64,000 nucleotides of DNA from Siphonodentalium dalli (lineage: Eukaryota > Mollusca > Scaphopoda > Gadilida > Siphonodentaliidae), in NCBI GenBank assembly GCA_032622095.1, contig CP136064.1:182758209-182822208 (forward strand). The letters are read 5' to 3'. This document shows positions 10,358 to 25,023 of this stretch, piece by piece; the first letter of the stretch is position 1, and every line of letters starts with the position of its first letter. The notes below the pieces were generated by a model. That model searched no databases, was not told the origin of the DNA, and saw only the letters and a program-made list of their open reading frames with translations. A program made the position numbers and the translations under genes.

Positions 10358-12428
10358 ATGCAGATGTATACAAAAGTTGCGTTCATTTCGGTGATCTTCT
10401 CAATAATAATGCTTGATGTATTTGGGGAACAAAGCTACGTTACGACCGACGAAATGGATCAACTGTATGCACGACTATCCCGCAGAGAAAATTCAAACGA
10501 AAAACACACATCAGACACCACAACGGGCGGCGGCGTACCGACCGAGAGAGACGATGAACCAATGGAAACAGCAAAGAGAAGGACTCAGATACAATTCGCG
10601 GATCTCATCCATGGGCCGGACACGAATGAGGGAGCCATGACTCCCATGAGCGAAGCGCAGAGAATCAAACTATCCAAATGGTTAGCCGAACATTTAATGT
10701 ACAGATACGGTCTTCAAGGGAGAACACAGAACGTGCAGAGTGGATCAGCTATGTTCGGCGTCGACGCTGAGATCCCAACAACAACGACAGCGGAACCACG
10801 TAAGTTCATAATTTAATCATGTTTAATCAGGGAATAGGTGCTGACAAAAGCGTACTTGAAAGTCTGAAAGTCATTTGACTCAACGACTGTCTGTGAACAA
10901 TTAGCAACTGATAAGTTGAACAAGTTTGCTCGTCAGCTTTGCTGATCAACGCGGTACAAAACTCGAGACTATACTAAGTGTGCCCATAGCTTATGTGACT
11001 TTGTGGGTTATGGTTTAGAATGCAGGTGTCTTGTCGAAGCCATATCAATTCGTGAGCTCTCTCCACAATACGTGATATAAACCCTATGTATTGTTGCCAT
11101 ATCAGGAACATAATGAAACTGAATGCTCTTGAATGTTCCGAGCAGAACAAACACTGGACCCATGTTTTCTTCTGAAACGATAAATTATATACGACATAAG
11201 TGAGTTCTTTTATGCGACATGTAGTATCTATAAGCAATAATATATCAAGCTGTGTTTCTCTCGGTCGTTGGTGATCCGATCGTGCACTGACAGGAGCAAT
11301 TAATCATTTGGTTTCATCTCAGTTCTGAACCCTGAACATTACGAGCCGCTGCTTTAAGTAGGAGGTATTTTTCGTAACGTTCAAGGACAAGTCACATGAC
11401 GCCTTCTACTTAAAGATGCGCTATATCTTCTCGACAGCACTGGCAACAACAAACAAAAAATTAGATCGAACTTCTTTTCAATGCACGTTTCAACCACATT
11501 ACAAATAAGACACAAAAACACCATTCTGGAATTGCATGCATTTCACTTAAAGTGTTTTTAAAAGATATTTTCAAACAAAATTGATGTCAAGTAAGATAGC
11601 CACATTTCCTGTGCTGATTCATAGAACAAATTATTTCCCAGTGACCGAGGCTCCCCTTACCTGTTCTCGCTTACCAACGAATAATAGTTTATAGCCCCAA
11701 GTTTATGAAGAAAGTTCAGTGAAGAGATACAACATCTTTTTGATTTCTATTTTAAAGGCACGTGCGGCCTTAATTGTCGAAAATATTCATATTTGTTCCA
11801 AACACCGTAAACAGTAAAACATTAAAACGCATACAGTTTCGTTCATATTGACATGACCATCGCGTAAACAGCATGTTATCATAAAGACCTACTATATTTT
11901 ACCTAAGCAAGAGCCTGATTGTGTTACAGAAGACAGCACAATGCTACTGGCTAATCACACACAAATGGCATAAACGCTCTTTATTAGTTCCATATCAGGT
12001 ATTCACCAACAAAGAACGCTCTTTATGTTTACCATCATAATATAAACAAACACCAGAAAAGTAACTTTTTATGCTTTTGTTTACATAACAATGGTCAAAC
12101 ATATGACCATAACATACTGTTTATGCGATATTTCTTATTTGTATACGGACAAAGTCTATCTACATTTTTATGTTCTTTCTGTTTGTGGCGGTTTTTTGAC
12201 GGGTGGAGATATTTTCACAGGATACCCACCGCCAAGGCCAACCGTGTCTTTAACCATGTACAGAGAACTTAAATACAACGTGGTTATAATTGTTACTATA
12301 CGCCTATAATTGTTTCAGTTCCCTGTGAAGATTCGTATTCTGCCGCCAGATGCAACCAACTGAGGAGACTCTGCGATCGAGTCGTCAGGATCCAAATGAG
12401 ATGCAGGGAAACATGCGGTCTGTGCTGA
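10358..12428 (+). CDS. Secreted ShKT-domain precursor, unit 2
   Basis: Coding exons are 10358-10799 and 12319-12428, with the untranslated lead-in of exon 2 starting at 10345. The predicted 183-residue protein is identical to that of unit 1: signal peptide, propeptide with two basic processing-type sites, and a C-terminal six-cysteine ShKT module. Splice sites and phase are unchanged, the reading frame is intact and the poly(A) signal is at 12878. Identity at the protein level together with near-identity in introns reflects recent duplication or conversion rather than visible selection. Confidence 0.82.
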
Positions 12429-12899
12429 ATCACCAATAACTTCTAAACAGTGCTATTCACGATGAGATGTCATGACAAAAATCATCGAACAGACATGCAA
12501 GGTCTTCACACGATGATATTCACCGGGATAGACGGAGCATCGCCTGAGAAGTAGCACAGGACTGTTTCACTGTTTCCGTTGGTGGTCCCTGTTCAGACAA
12601 TTCTAATATATTTCTCTTCTTAGTTAATCAACGCTCCAACATCATTACCAATACACGTGTATAGTTTTCCACGTATATTTAGTCGAAGATACCGGGCAAC
12701 GGAATTTGTTATGTACATGTATGCTCATGTTCTAATGTTCAGGTATCTATACACGTTGCTCTATGTGTTTAACTAATGTGTCTCCATGATACCCTGCAAT
12801 GACACCCTACGATGGTCGTTTGCATAAATGTTTCTTTTTATCTACCACAATCATGTCATCAACTGTATTGTAAATTTAATAAATGCATTGTACATATCT

Positions 12900-15800
12900 A
12901 ACTCTGACTTTCAATTCATGACCACTTTGTCAATGACCCATTGTTCCACACTGTGCTGTTGGATCCTTGTGTCTCCTATGTTATATACTACGCAGCTCAC
13001 TTCAGGAGATGAGGGCTATATTCAGAACGGAAATGTTGATAGATGGTGAAATCGTGTCAGGCATTCTCAAAATGGATTGTCTTTTGGGGAAATTTCAAAA
13101 TGTCAAATAATGCGGATAGTCTTGTCCTTTGCAAATGTCTCCAAAGTTCAAAGACAAACTTAGAAGAATAATTTAAGAGTGTTTAATCTCCAAAGTTTTC
13201 AAATCAGCATCATTCGACAAGAATAGCACAAGACGTTGTGAGAGAATGACCTGTCACGCCACAAAAACATATTAAGAATGCTAAAGTTACCCCGATAAAT
13301 AGATAGAATGTTCAAGTGTGTGAACTGGTTAACGTTGTCGCACAAGTTGTACCTGACGGCATGATAAACGAGTGACATAATGTTAACCTGTTTACCAACT
13401 GTGTCGTCCTATGTTCATTTCACACCAAAACAACTGGCACAGACGAAGCTTCTATATGATCAACCTGAAAAAATACCCGAATGAATAACGTCTGATTGAA
13501 TGGCTATCGATAAGAAATTGCCATCAGGGTTATCTAAGAAATGAATGTAGTGGGTGTGTGTTATTGTGGGATACGGCGCTGTGGTTATTTGGGGCACATT
13601 GTGTGAACCGCGAACTGTGCCCCCAACGACCACTGCGCCGTATCGCCCAATAATGCACACCCATTAATTCATTTCTTATATTTATATAACATTTTGATTA
13701 TTTGTTCCCATACAGAGCTGCGTGTGTGTATTATTATTTATTTTCAAAAAATCTGCCGATAATTTGAGACTAGCCCACGCAGCACACAACGACAGTGAAA
13801 TTTAAGAGTTCAAAGCACTTAACAATGATATCTAACGTGATAGGTATAAATAACTGGTTTCAGAAGCAATTCGGCTGCACTTTGAAAAGTACGCCCAATT
13901 ATTCTGCTGATCACTTTAAGTGATTATGTCAGATTAGGCCAACAATCTGTGAAGTCGTGTCCGTGTTACGGTCTGTGTGTTATTGGGGTATCAAACGAGT
14001 GACCAAATTGACAGTTGACCTATCACCCTGGACAGGATTTAGTTTAACACAGACGGGCTATGTAAATATATGACGCGTCCACTTGATAGATTATGTATTA
14101 GGACATAATTGGGTAGAGGGAATTACACATAGGAGGTCTCACTCGATCTACATTGTTGTTATAATAACGTGTGTAATTATATGGGGAGAGGGGCTATCTA
14201 AGTTGTATAACTTGTGCCCCAATCCCATTTGTACATAAATGATACAATAAAATATGTTTAAACTAACAAACAAACAAAAAAATCAGCATTTTAAATGATG
14301 TACCCATAAGGAACCAAGAATTGGATTTGGATACATACCGTGTTTTATATATATATTTTTTATATGTGTGGACGGGCGAACTTCACAAATCATCCATCTG
14401 CAGAATAGAGCCCAATAGTTCCCGTATTCTTCAGTTTATTTCCACAATAATTGTGTCGATTTTCAACATAAACTAAATTTGTTATTATAGCAGTAATGAT
14501 AACAGTAAATGATAACTCTACTGATTCGCGAGCATTTTGAAATGTTGCGGTAGCGCATTGTTACACGCAATTAAATCGGTCGCACGCGCGCTATAACGTA
14601 TACGCTAACTATTCTGGGCGATACGGACATTTTTTATTTTATTTTCGATAAATCACCGTTGAGCGTAATATGATTATAAAATGCGCTTGTCCAAATCGCC
14701 ATAGCCCAGCATATACGGTGTTTTACGCGCAATTTCACTCGTCCCCGATGTTAGTTTCTAGAGGTCAAGGTCACATTGAGATCATGGTCCCACGTCGGCT
14801 ACAGGCCCAGGAATATAGGTATGTAGAGGCCTCCCTGTGACCTGCAGTTTTAACAGGGACAGCCATATTGTGCTCTGCATATTGTCATAAGCGCGTACAT
14901 CGCTATATATAACTCGCAAAATTTGCCCTTGAAATCGCCATGATGTCGAGTATCAGAGGTCAAGGTAATCTTAGGGTCAAGGTCATTGAAACCCACCCCC
15001 ACCCCCACCCCATCAACTTGAATGACATCAAGTCCGGGTGAGGTGCGAAACCTTCCTGGCCCGCGAAGTCAACCCATGGTCGGATGGACTCCAAATCGTA
15101 TGTCTCACGCTGCCATCAACGGCGAGCAGCATGTTTAAAAAAAGCCCGCGTTCCGATGTTGACGAGAATTACCGGCTATGCCTGGTTGCACGCTAATTTC
15201 TTTCACGCGATAGGAACTCGTGAAAGCTGTCCGCCTTTCAGGGCAGATTGGTGCGAGATTTATCTGGAGCGAAGGGTAAATCCCACTGAGATGCGGGTGC
15301 TTTCTTCAAAAACGCGATAACTATGCGATGGCATAATGTACGAGGACGCGATGTGCATCTCTGGAAAGGGCACACCCTTGGCTATTTAACTGGGGTGAGC
15401 AAATTGTGAAGTAGACGCGTTATCAATGTTTTTTTCTCATATATTTTTTTGCGAAAACGTTTATCGTTTATATTTACATGTAATGATAATGCCTACACAT
15501 GACGAATTCCACCCCCCCCTATTTTGTGATACTGGCTCTGATAAAGCGTATTATTATTATAATGTTTTTGCAAACACTCATGAGGGATGATGTTTGATGA
15601 GCAGTGACTAGACCATTGTTAGATTCGTATGATACAGAACGTGGGCATATTCAGAATTATATTTACTATGCATCAAACAATGAGCCACAAAGTTCTTACT
15701 GGTTCGTCTTCTGTGTGCCATATTGCGTGTGGCGGACAGCACATAATGTTGCATAATAAATAAACCATATTAGTTTACATATATATCTACTGTGACACAT

Positions 15801-17333
15801 AAAAGTTCTCGAATCGTGTGGAATTCTTGAACGTAACACATCCTCTCTATCTGAAATAGAATTAAGAGGTTTCCACGACTGGGCTATGTCAGGAGGTGGA
15901 CAGTTTAGACGAACTTACGCAGAAAACTGTTTAATTAATTGTCTTCAGAGAGCAGATTCCTTCAGGGTGTACACTAGCTTAACAATAGGGTAGTTTACTG
16001 TGTAAGTCTGTCTAAACATTCCACATCCTGACACAGCTCAGGCGTGTAAACCCCTCAAAGATTATTATGCGATGAGATAAATATTATATTGGAACCACTC
16101 AATTGTGTATAAAATGATTGACAACACACCTGGTGCACGATACGACACTGCGAGTGGTTTATCAACATTTAGTATATAATAAGCATGGATGTTTATAATC
16201 GCGATTAACGAATGCAATGCTTGGCATAATAAGTAAAAGAGTTTCTCGTTGGTCACGAGCAACGATCTGTTACTGTGAACAAATACTACCCGTCAATTCT
16301 GTTGGGCAGAAAACTGAATACCGTTTACAGGAGAATTTGCGTAACACCAGATTCATGGTCCGGTGGTTGGTGCCACTTCAGATGGCGGTTGAAGTTAGAC
16401 GCATGTTTCGTTGTGTATCCATGCACACATTACGCGCTGGTGAGAGTGTGTATAAGACACAAGTCTGACATAAAATATAATAGCTTGTATCTTATCTTCA
16501 TTCGTTGTCCAATCCGTGTGGGCATCTTTAACATGTTAAACTAAAACAACTATATATATTAATCTTGACTGTAGTCGGTATACGCGTATTTGTCTGACCA
16601 ATTTTCGTTGCCATATATAAGACTACGTTCACACGGCTGGAAAAACTTCATGGACAATTCTCATGAATTTATTCAAAAATGGCTATCTGTTGCAAAAACA
16701 ATATATATATTATTGTATCGCTTATTATAGCAATGAAATTCCAGGAATTATTACACTAGATCTTGCCAGATAGGCTCATTTCGGACAAATGTCACTTATA
16801 TAACAACCAAAAGTAAACGGGGAGGCATGTACAGTATGTAAGATGTTCATGTTTTCAGAGCACTCTACGTCGAATTGCCTGCAAAATTTAACGTACCCGA
16901 AGTCCATCAGATTATACCCCATGTCATCCCCGTCGTGAAAGTAATCACCGAATCATTCGATACACAGCGTAAGGTTATTATCGACAATACACGTGGCATA
17001 TTACTCATTGTTTAAATTCGCAATAATATTCAAACTATAATCGGCTTGTTCGTGTGTCGATCTCTCCTATTCTTGTAATAGCAGGATTTTTGGGTAAATT
17101 TTCATGACTATACAGTGATTCGCCATGGTTATCCGAATGAGTTCGGCCTATCCTAATCCGATGATCCACACAATACGGACCAATAATGCTAATTTCCTTT
17201 TCTGATGTCTTATTCTCCGGGATTATCCGAATGATTTCAGCCTATCCCAATCCAAGATAACTGCCAAAATAAAGTACTGTCTTTGTGGTGTCATATTAGC
17301 GTCGGACATGCCAGATTATCCGGAACAGGACAC
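12900..17333. other. Spacer between genes of units 2 and 3
   Basis: The content matches the unit 1-2 spacer: foldback at 13535-13678, receptor-like half-sites near 14762-14985 and a C-rich tract at 14992-15011. I see no gene. Confidence 0.6.
13535..13678. repeat. Foldback element, unit 2
   Basis: This is the same hairpin as in unit 1. In units 1 and 2 one arm has T opposite G (a wobble pair) where units 3-7 have C opposite G. Confidence 0.75.
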
Positions 17334-17341
17334 TATAAATA
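17334..17341 (+). promoter_or_regulatory. TATA box, unit 3 ShKT gene
   Basis: TATAAATA with the usual spacing to the exon 1 donor at 17413. Confidence 0.62.
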
Positions 17342-18053
17342 AGGTGCACATTGGAAGAACAAATCAAACAATTCATACTTACAGCAGGCGAACATACCTC
17401 GCGGTACTAAAGGTAAGTCAATGCTCTACCAAATACGCTTCAGGAATACGTTCATACACTGGCAAATTGTGCCTGTATTTGAATGTACAATTCGTTTCAG
17501 ATGCGATGATATTTATCAGCAATTAAAAGACATTCCGCATAGAGCGGTCTGAATAGAACATCTTTCATGAGCAGCCAAAAAGTTGTTATTTTTTAAATGA
17601 AGGATATGCTAGATCGACAAATACATGTAAGAGTGTTCTCATCCTGTAAAATTTGTTCGGAATTTTAAAGGGACATCACCCACTTTAATCTTGAAATAAA
17701 GAGCGCTCTCTCGTGACTGTGCGTACAGTTAAAAAAAGACCCGATAAACCTCTGTCGCTTTGTCCTGTCGTTTAAAAAAATTATACGAAGTGGTTATATA
17801 AATATTTCATTCATCTGCCTGCGTATGGCTATGTTATCCGCCAGAAAGTTGACCATAGCTAGCAAATTGAACATAGTTATTTGTTTTGCATCTGTCACGT
17901 CCCGGGGTCACAACAATTATGTGTGCACACGCCATACTTAGGCATATGTACCCTTTAAATACTCTTGAAAGACTAACACTGAAATACCACACGATTTGGT
18001 GATACATGTAGTATACTCATTTCGAAATTTTATTTTTCAGAGAAATAATTGTG

Positions 18054-20124
18054 ATGCAGATGTATACAAAAGTTGCGTTCATTTCGGTGATCTTCTCAAT
18101 AATAATGCTTGATGTATTTGGGGAACAAAGCTACGTTACGACCGACGAAATGGATCAACTGTATGCACGACTATCCCGCAGAGAAAATTCAAACGAAAAA
18201 CACACATCAGACACCACAACGGGCGGCGGCGTACCGACCGAGAGAGACGATGAACCAATGGAAACAGCAAAGAGAAGGACTCAGATACAATTCGCGGATC
18301 TCATCCATGGGCCGGACACGAATGAGGGAGCCATGACTCCCATGAGCGAAGCGCAGAGAATCAAACTATCCAAATGGTTAGCCGAACATTTAATGTACAG
18401 ATACGGTCTTCAAGGGAGAACACAGAACGTGCAGAGTGGATCAGCTATGTTCGGCGTCGACGCTGAGATCCCAACAACAACGACAGCGGAACCACGTAAG
18501 TTCATAATTTAATCATGTTTAATCAGGGAATAGGTGCTGACAAAAGCGTACTTGAAAGTCTGAAAGTCATTTGACTCAACGACTGTCTGTGAACAATTAG
18601 CAACTGATAAGTTGAACAAGTTTGCTCGTCAGCTTTGCTGATCAACGCGGTACAAAACTCGAGACTATACTAAGTGTGCCCATAGCTTATGTGACTTTGT
18701 GGGTTATGGTTTAGAATGCAGGTGTCTTGTCGAAGCCATATCAATTCGTGAGCTCTCTCCACAATACGTGATATAAACCCTATGTATTGTTGCCATATCA
18801 GGAACATAATGAAACTGAATGCTCTTGAATGTTCCGAGCAGAACAAACACTGGACCCATGTTTTCTTCTGAAACGATAAATTATATACGACATAAGTGAG
18901 TTCTTTTATGCGACATGTAGTATCTATAAGCAATAATATATCAAGCTGTGTTTCTCTCGGTCGTTGGTGATCCGATCGTGCACTGACAGGAGCAATTAAT
19001 CATTTGGTTTCATCTCAGTTCTGAACCCTGAACATTACGAGCCGCTGCTTTAAGTAGGAGGTATTTTTCGTAACGTTCAAGGACAAGTCACATGACGCCT
19101 TCTACTTAAAGATGCGCTATATCTTCTCGACAGCACTGGCAACAACAAAAAAAAAATTAGATCGAACTTCTTTTCAATGCACGTTTCAACCACATTACAA
19201 ATAAGACACAAAAACACCATTCTGGAATTGCATGCATTTCACTTAAAGTGTTTTTAAAAGATATTTTCAAACAAAATTGATGTCAAGTAAGATAGCCACA
19301 TTTCCTGTGCTGATTCATAGAACAAATTATTTCCCAGTGACCGAGGCTCCCCTTACCTGTTCTCGCTTACCAACGAATAATAGTTTATAGCCCCAAGTTT
19401 ATGAAGAAAGTTCAGTGAAGAGATACAACATCTTTTTGATTTCTATTTTAAAGGCACGTGCGGCCTTAATTGTCGAAAATATTCATATTTGTTCCAAACA
19501 CCGTAAACAGTAAAACATTAAAACGCATACAGTTTCGTTCATATTGACATGACCATCGCGTAAACAGCATGTTATCATAAAGACCTACTATATTTTACCT
19601 AAGCAAGAGCCTGATTGTGTTACAGAAGACAGCACAATGCTACTGGCTAATCACACACAAATGGCATAAACGCTCTTTATTAGTTCCATATCAGGTATTC
19701 ACCAACAAAGAACGCTCTTTATGTTTACCATCATAATATAAACAAACACCAGAAAAGTAACTTTTTATGCTTTTGTTTACATAACAATGGTCAAACATAT
19801 GACCATAACATACTGTTTATGCGATATTTCTTATTTGTATACGGACAAAGTCTATCTACATTTTTATGTTCTTTCTGTTTGTGGCGGTTTTTTGACGGGT
19901 GGAGATATTTTCACAGGATACCCACCGCCAAGGCCAACCGTGTCTTTAACCATGTACAAAGAACTTAAATACAACGTGGTTATAATTGTTACTATACGCC
20001 TATAATTGTTTCAGTTCCCTGTGAAGATTCGTATTCTGCCGCCAGATGCAACCAACTGAGGAGACTCTGCGATCGAGTCGTCAGGATCCAAATGAGATGC
20101 AGGGAAACATGCGGTCTGTGCTGA
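18054..20124 (+). CDS. Secreted ShKT-domain precursor, unit 3
   Basis: Coding exons are 18054-18495 and 20015-20124; exon 2 begins at 18041. The protein is identical to those of units 1 and 2. The unit's recombination switch falls inside intron 2, so exon 2 comes from the units 1-2 type while the ShKT exon lies on the units 4-7 side. The two sides encode the same ShKT module, so the exchange does not change the product. The poly(A) signal is at 20564. Confidence 0.82.
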
Positions 20125-20585
20125 ATCACCAATAACTTCTAAACAGTGCTATTCACGATGAGATGTCATGACAAAAATCATCGAACAGACATGCAAGGTC
20201 TTCACACGATGATATTCACCGGGATAGACGGAGCATCGCCTGAGAAGTAGCACAGGACTGTTTCACTGTTTCCGTTGGTGGTCCCTGTTCAGACAATTCT
20301 AATATATTTCTCTTCTTAGTTAATCAACGCTCCAACATCATTACCAATACACGTGTATAGTTTTCCACGTATATTTAGTCGAAGATAGAATTTGTTATGT
20401 ACATGTATGCTCATGTTCTAATGTTCAGGTATCTATACACGTTGCTCTATGTGTTTAACTAATGTGTCTCCATGATACCCTGCAATGACACCCTACGATG
20501 GTCGTTTGCATAAATGTTTCTTTGTATCTACCACAATCATGTCATCAACTGTATTGTAAATTTAATAAATGCATTGTACATATCT

Positions 20586-23500
20586 AACTCTGACTTTCAA
20601 TTCATGACCACTTTGTCAATGACCCATTGTTCCACACTGTGCTATTGGATCCTTGTGTCTCCTATGTTATATACTACGCAGCTCACTTCAGGAGATGAGG
20701 GCTATATTCAGAACGGAAATGTTGATAGATGGTGAAATCGTGTCAGGCATTCTCAAAATGGATTGTCTTTTGGGGAAATTTCAAAATGTCAAATAATGCG
20801 GATAGTCTTGTCCTTTGCAAATGTCTCCAAAGTTCAAAGACAAACTTAGAAGAATAATTTAAGAGTGTTTAATCTCCAAAGTTTTCAAATCAGCATCATT
20901 CGACAAGAATAGCCCAAGACGTTGTGAGAGAATGACCTGTCACGCCACAAAAACATATGAAGAATGCTAAAGTTACCCCGATAAATAGATAGAATGTTCA
21001 AGTGTGTGAACTGGTTAACGTTGTCGCACAAGTTGTACCTGACGGCATGATAAACGAGTGACATAATGTTAACCTGTTTACCAACTGTGTCGTCCTATGT
21101 TCATTTCACACCAAAACAACTGGCACAGACGAAGCTTCTATATGATCAACCTGAAAAAATACCCGAATGAATAACGTCTGGTTGAATGGCTATCGATAAG
21201 AAATTGCCATCAGGGTTATCTAAGAAATGAATGTAGTGGGTGTGTGTTATTGTGGGATACGGCGCTGTGGTCATTTGGGGCACATTGTGTGAACCGCGAA
21301 CTGTGCCCCCAACGACCACTGCGCCGTATCGCCCAATAATGCACACCCATTAATTCATTTCTTATATTTATATTTATATAACATTTTGATTATTTGTTCC
21401 CATACAGAGCTGCGTGTGTGTATTATTATTTCTTTTCAAAAAATCTGCCGATAATTTGAGACTAGCCCACGCAGCACACAACGACAGTGAAATTTAAGAG
21501 TTCAAAGCACTTAACAATGATATCTAACGTGATAGATATAAATAACTGGTTTCAGAAGCAATTCGGCTGCACTTTGAAAAGTACGCCCAATTATTCTGCT
21601 GATCACTTTAAGTGATTATGTCAGATTAGGCCAACAATCTGTGAAGTCGTGTCCGTGTTACGGTCTGTGTGTTATTGGGGTATCAAACGAGTGACCAAAT
21701 TGACAGTTGACCTATCACCCTGGACAGGATTTAGTTTAACACAGACGGGCTATGTAAATATATGACGCGTCCACTTGATAGATTATGTATTAGGACATAA
21801 TTGGGTAGAGGGAATTACACATAGGAGGTCTCACTCGATCTACATTGTTGTTATAATAACGTGTGTAATTATATGGGGAGAGGGGCTATCTAAGTTGTAT
21901 AACTTGTGCCCCAATCCCATTTGTACATAAATGATACAATAAAATATGTTTAAACTAACAAACAAACAAAAAAACCAGCATTTAAATGATGTACCCATAA
22001 GGAACCAAGAATTGGATTTGGATACATACCGTGTTTTATATATATTTTTTGTATATGTGTGGACGGGCGAACTTCACAAATCATCCATCTGCAGAATAGA
22101 GCCCAATAGTTCCCGTATTCTTCAGTTTATTTCCACAATAATTGTGTCGAATTTCAACATAAACTAAATTTGTTATTATAACAGTAAATGATAACTCTAC
22201 TGATTCGCGAGCATTTTGAAATGTTGCGGTAGCGCATTGTTACACGCAATTAAATCGGTCGCACGCGCGCTATAACGTGTACGCTAACTATTCTGGGCGA
22301 TACGGACATTTTTTTTTTTTTGTTGATAAATCACCGTTGAGCGTAATATGATTATAAAATGCGCTTGTCCAAATCGCCATAGCCCAGCATATACGGTGTT
22401 TTACGCGCAATTTCACTCGTCCCCGATGTTAGTTTCTAGAGGTCAAGGTCACATTGAGATCATGGTCCCACGTCGGCTACAGGCCCAGGAATATAGGTAT
22501 GTAGAGGCCTCCCTGTGACCTGCAGTTTTAACAGGGACAGCCATATTGTGCTCTGCATATTGTCATAAGCGCGTACATCGCTATATATAACTCGCAAAAT
22601 TAGCCCTTGAAATCGCCATGATGTCGAGTATCAGAGGTCAAGGTAATCTTAGGGTCAAGGTCATTGAAGCCCACCCCCACCCCCACCCCATCAACTTGAA
22701 TGACATCAAGTCCGGGTGAGGTGCGAAACCTTCCTGGCCCGCGAAGTCAACCCATGGTCGGATGGACTCCAAATCGTATGTCTCACGCTGCCATCAACGG
22801 CGAGCAGCATGTTTAAAAAAAGCCCGCGTTCCGATGTTGACGAGAATTACCGGCTATGCCTGGTTGCACGCTAATTTCTTTCACGCGATAGGAACTCGTG
22901 AAAGCTGTCCGCCTTTCAGGGCAGATTGGTGCGAGATTTATCTGGAGCGAAGGGTAAATCCCACTGAGATGCGGGTGCTTTCTTCAAAAACGCGATAACT
23001 ATGCGATGGCATAATGTAGGAGGACGCGATGTGCATCTCTGGAAAGGGCACACCCTTGGCTATTTAACTGGGGTGAGCAAATTGTGAAGTAGACGCGTTA
23101 TCAATGTTTTTTTCTCATATATATTTGCGTTTATATTTACATGTAATGATAATGCCTACACATGACGAATTCCACCCCTCCTATTTTGTGATACTGGCTC
23201 TGATAAAGCGTATTATTATTATAATGTTTTTGCAAACCCTCATGAGGGATGATGTTTGGTGAGCAGTGGCTAGACCATTGTTAGATTCGTATGATACAGA
23301 ACGTGGGCATATTCAGAATTATATTTACTATGCATCAAACAATGAGCCACAAAGTTCTTACTGGTTCGTCTTCTGTGTGCCATATTGCGTGTGGCGGACA
23401 GCACATAATGTTGCATAATAAATAAACCATATTAGTTTACATATATATCTACTGTGACACATAAAAGTTCTCGAATCGTGTGGAATTCTTGAACGTAACA

Positions 23501-25015
23501 CATCCTCTCTATCTGAAATAGAATTAAGAGGTTTCCACGACTGGGCTATGTCAGGAGGTGGACAGTTTAGACGAACTTACGCAGAAAACTGCTTAATTAA
23601 TTGTCTTCAGAGAGCAGATTCCTTCAGGGTGTACACTAGCTTAACAATAGGGTAGTTTACTGTGTAAGTCTGTCTAAACATTCCACATCCTGACACAGCT
23701 CAGGCGTGTAAACCCCTCAAAGATTATTATGCGATGAGATAAATATTATATTGGAACCACTCAATTGTGTATAAAATGATTGACAACACACCTGGTGCAC
23801 GATACGACACTGCGAGTGGTTTATCAACATATAGTAAATAATTAGCATGGATGTTTATAATCGCGATTAACGAATGCAATGCTTGGCATAATAAGTAAAA
23901 GAGTTTCTCGTTGATCACGAGCAACGATCTGTTACTGTGAACAAATACTACCCGTCAATTCTGTTGGGCAGAAAACTGAATACCGTTTACAGGAGAATTT
24001 GCGTAACACCAGATTCATGGTCCGGTGGTTGGTGCCACTTCAGATGGCGGTTGAAGTTAGACGCATGTTTCGTTGTGTATCCATGCACACATTACGCGCT
24101 GGTGAGAGTGTGTATAAGACACAAGTCTGACATAAAATATAATAGCTTGTATCTTATCTTCATTCGTTGTCCAATCCGTGTGGGCATCTTTAACATGTTA
24201 AACTAAAACAAATATATATATTAATCTTGACTGTAGTCGGTATACGCGTATTTGTCTGACCAATTTTCGTTGCCATAGATAAGACAACGTTCACACAGCT
24301 GGAAAAACTTCATGGACAATTCTCATGAATTTATTCAAAAATGGCTATCTGTTGCAAAAACATTTGGGATATATATATATATATATATATATTCTTGTAT
24401 CGCTTATTATAGCAATGAAATTCCAGGAATTATTACACTAGATCTTGCCAGATAGGCTCATTTCGGACAAATGTCACTTATATAACAACCAAAAGTAAAC
24501 GGGGAGGCATGTACAGTATGTAAGATGTTCATGTTTTCAGAGCACTCTACGTCGAATTGTCTGCAAAATTTAACGTACCCGAAGTCCATCAGATTATACC
24601 CCATGTCATCCCCGTCGTGAATGTAATCACCGAATCATTCGATACACAGTGTAAGGTTATTATCGACAATACACGTGGCATATTACTCATTGTTTAAATT
24701 CGCAATAATATTCAAACTATAATCGGCTTGTTCGTGTGTCGATCTCTCCTATTCTTGTAATAGCAGGATTTTTGGGTAATTTTTCATGACTATACAGTGA
24801 TTCGCCATGGTTATCCGAATGAGTTCGGCCTATCCTAATCCGATGATCCACACAATACGGACCAATAATGCTAATTTCCTTTTCTGATGTCTTATTCTCC
24901 GGGATTATCCGAATGATTTCAGCCTATCCCAATCCAAGATAACTGCCAAAATAAAGTACTGTCTTTGTGGTGTCATATTAGCGTCGGACATGCCAGATTA
25001 TCCGGAACAGGACAC
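20586..25015. other. Spacer between genes of units 3 and 4
   Basis: Standard spacer content with no gene seen. A poly-T tract at about 22310-22321 replaces the TTTTTATTTTATTTT sequence of units 1-2. An internal deletion near 23120-23138, at the start of unit 4, removes about 20 bp present in other units. Confidence 0.55.
21221..21364. repeat. Foldback element, unit 3
   Basis: Same hairpin as in the other units, here with the C variant that turns one wobble pair into a Watson-Crick pair. Confidence 0.75.
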
Positions 25016-25023
25016 TATAAATA
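25016..25023 (+). promoter_or_regulatory. TATA box, unit 4 ShKT gene
   Basis: TATAAATA with the exon 1 donor at 25095. Confidence 0.62.

Larger units (their letters stand above)
7697..15393 (+). repeat. Tandem array unit 2
   Basis: The unit is 7,697 bp and almost indistinguishable from unit 1, so the pair looks like the most recent duplication or homogenisation in the window. It carries gene copy 2 on the + strand. Confidence 0.97.
15394..23071 (+). repeat. Tandem array unit 3 (mosaic)
   Basis: The unit is 7,678 bp. Its first part carries variants of units 1-2 (short TA run at 16701-16712, GATAAGTTG near 18606, ATTGACATG near 19542). Its later part carries variants of units 4-7 (TACAAAGAAC near 19956, AGCCCAAGAC near 20911, a C in the foldback arm). 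The switch lies between about 19550 and 19955. It also has a private 10-bp deletion near 20386. Confidence 0.95.
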
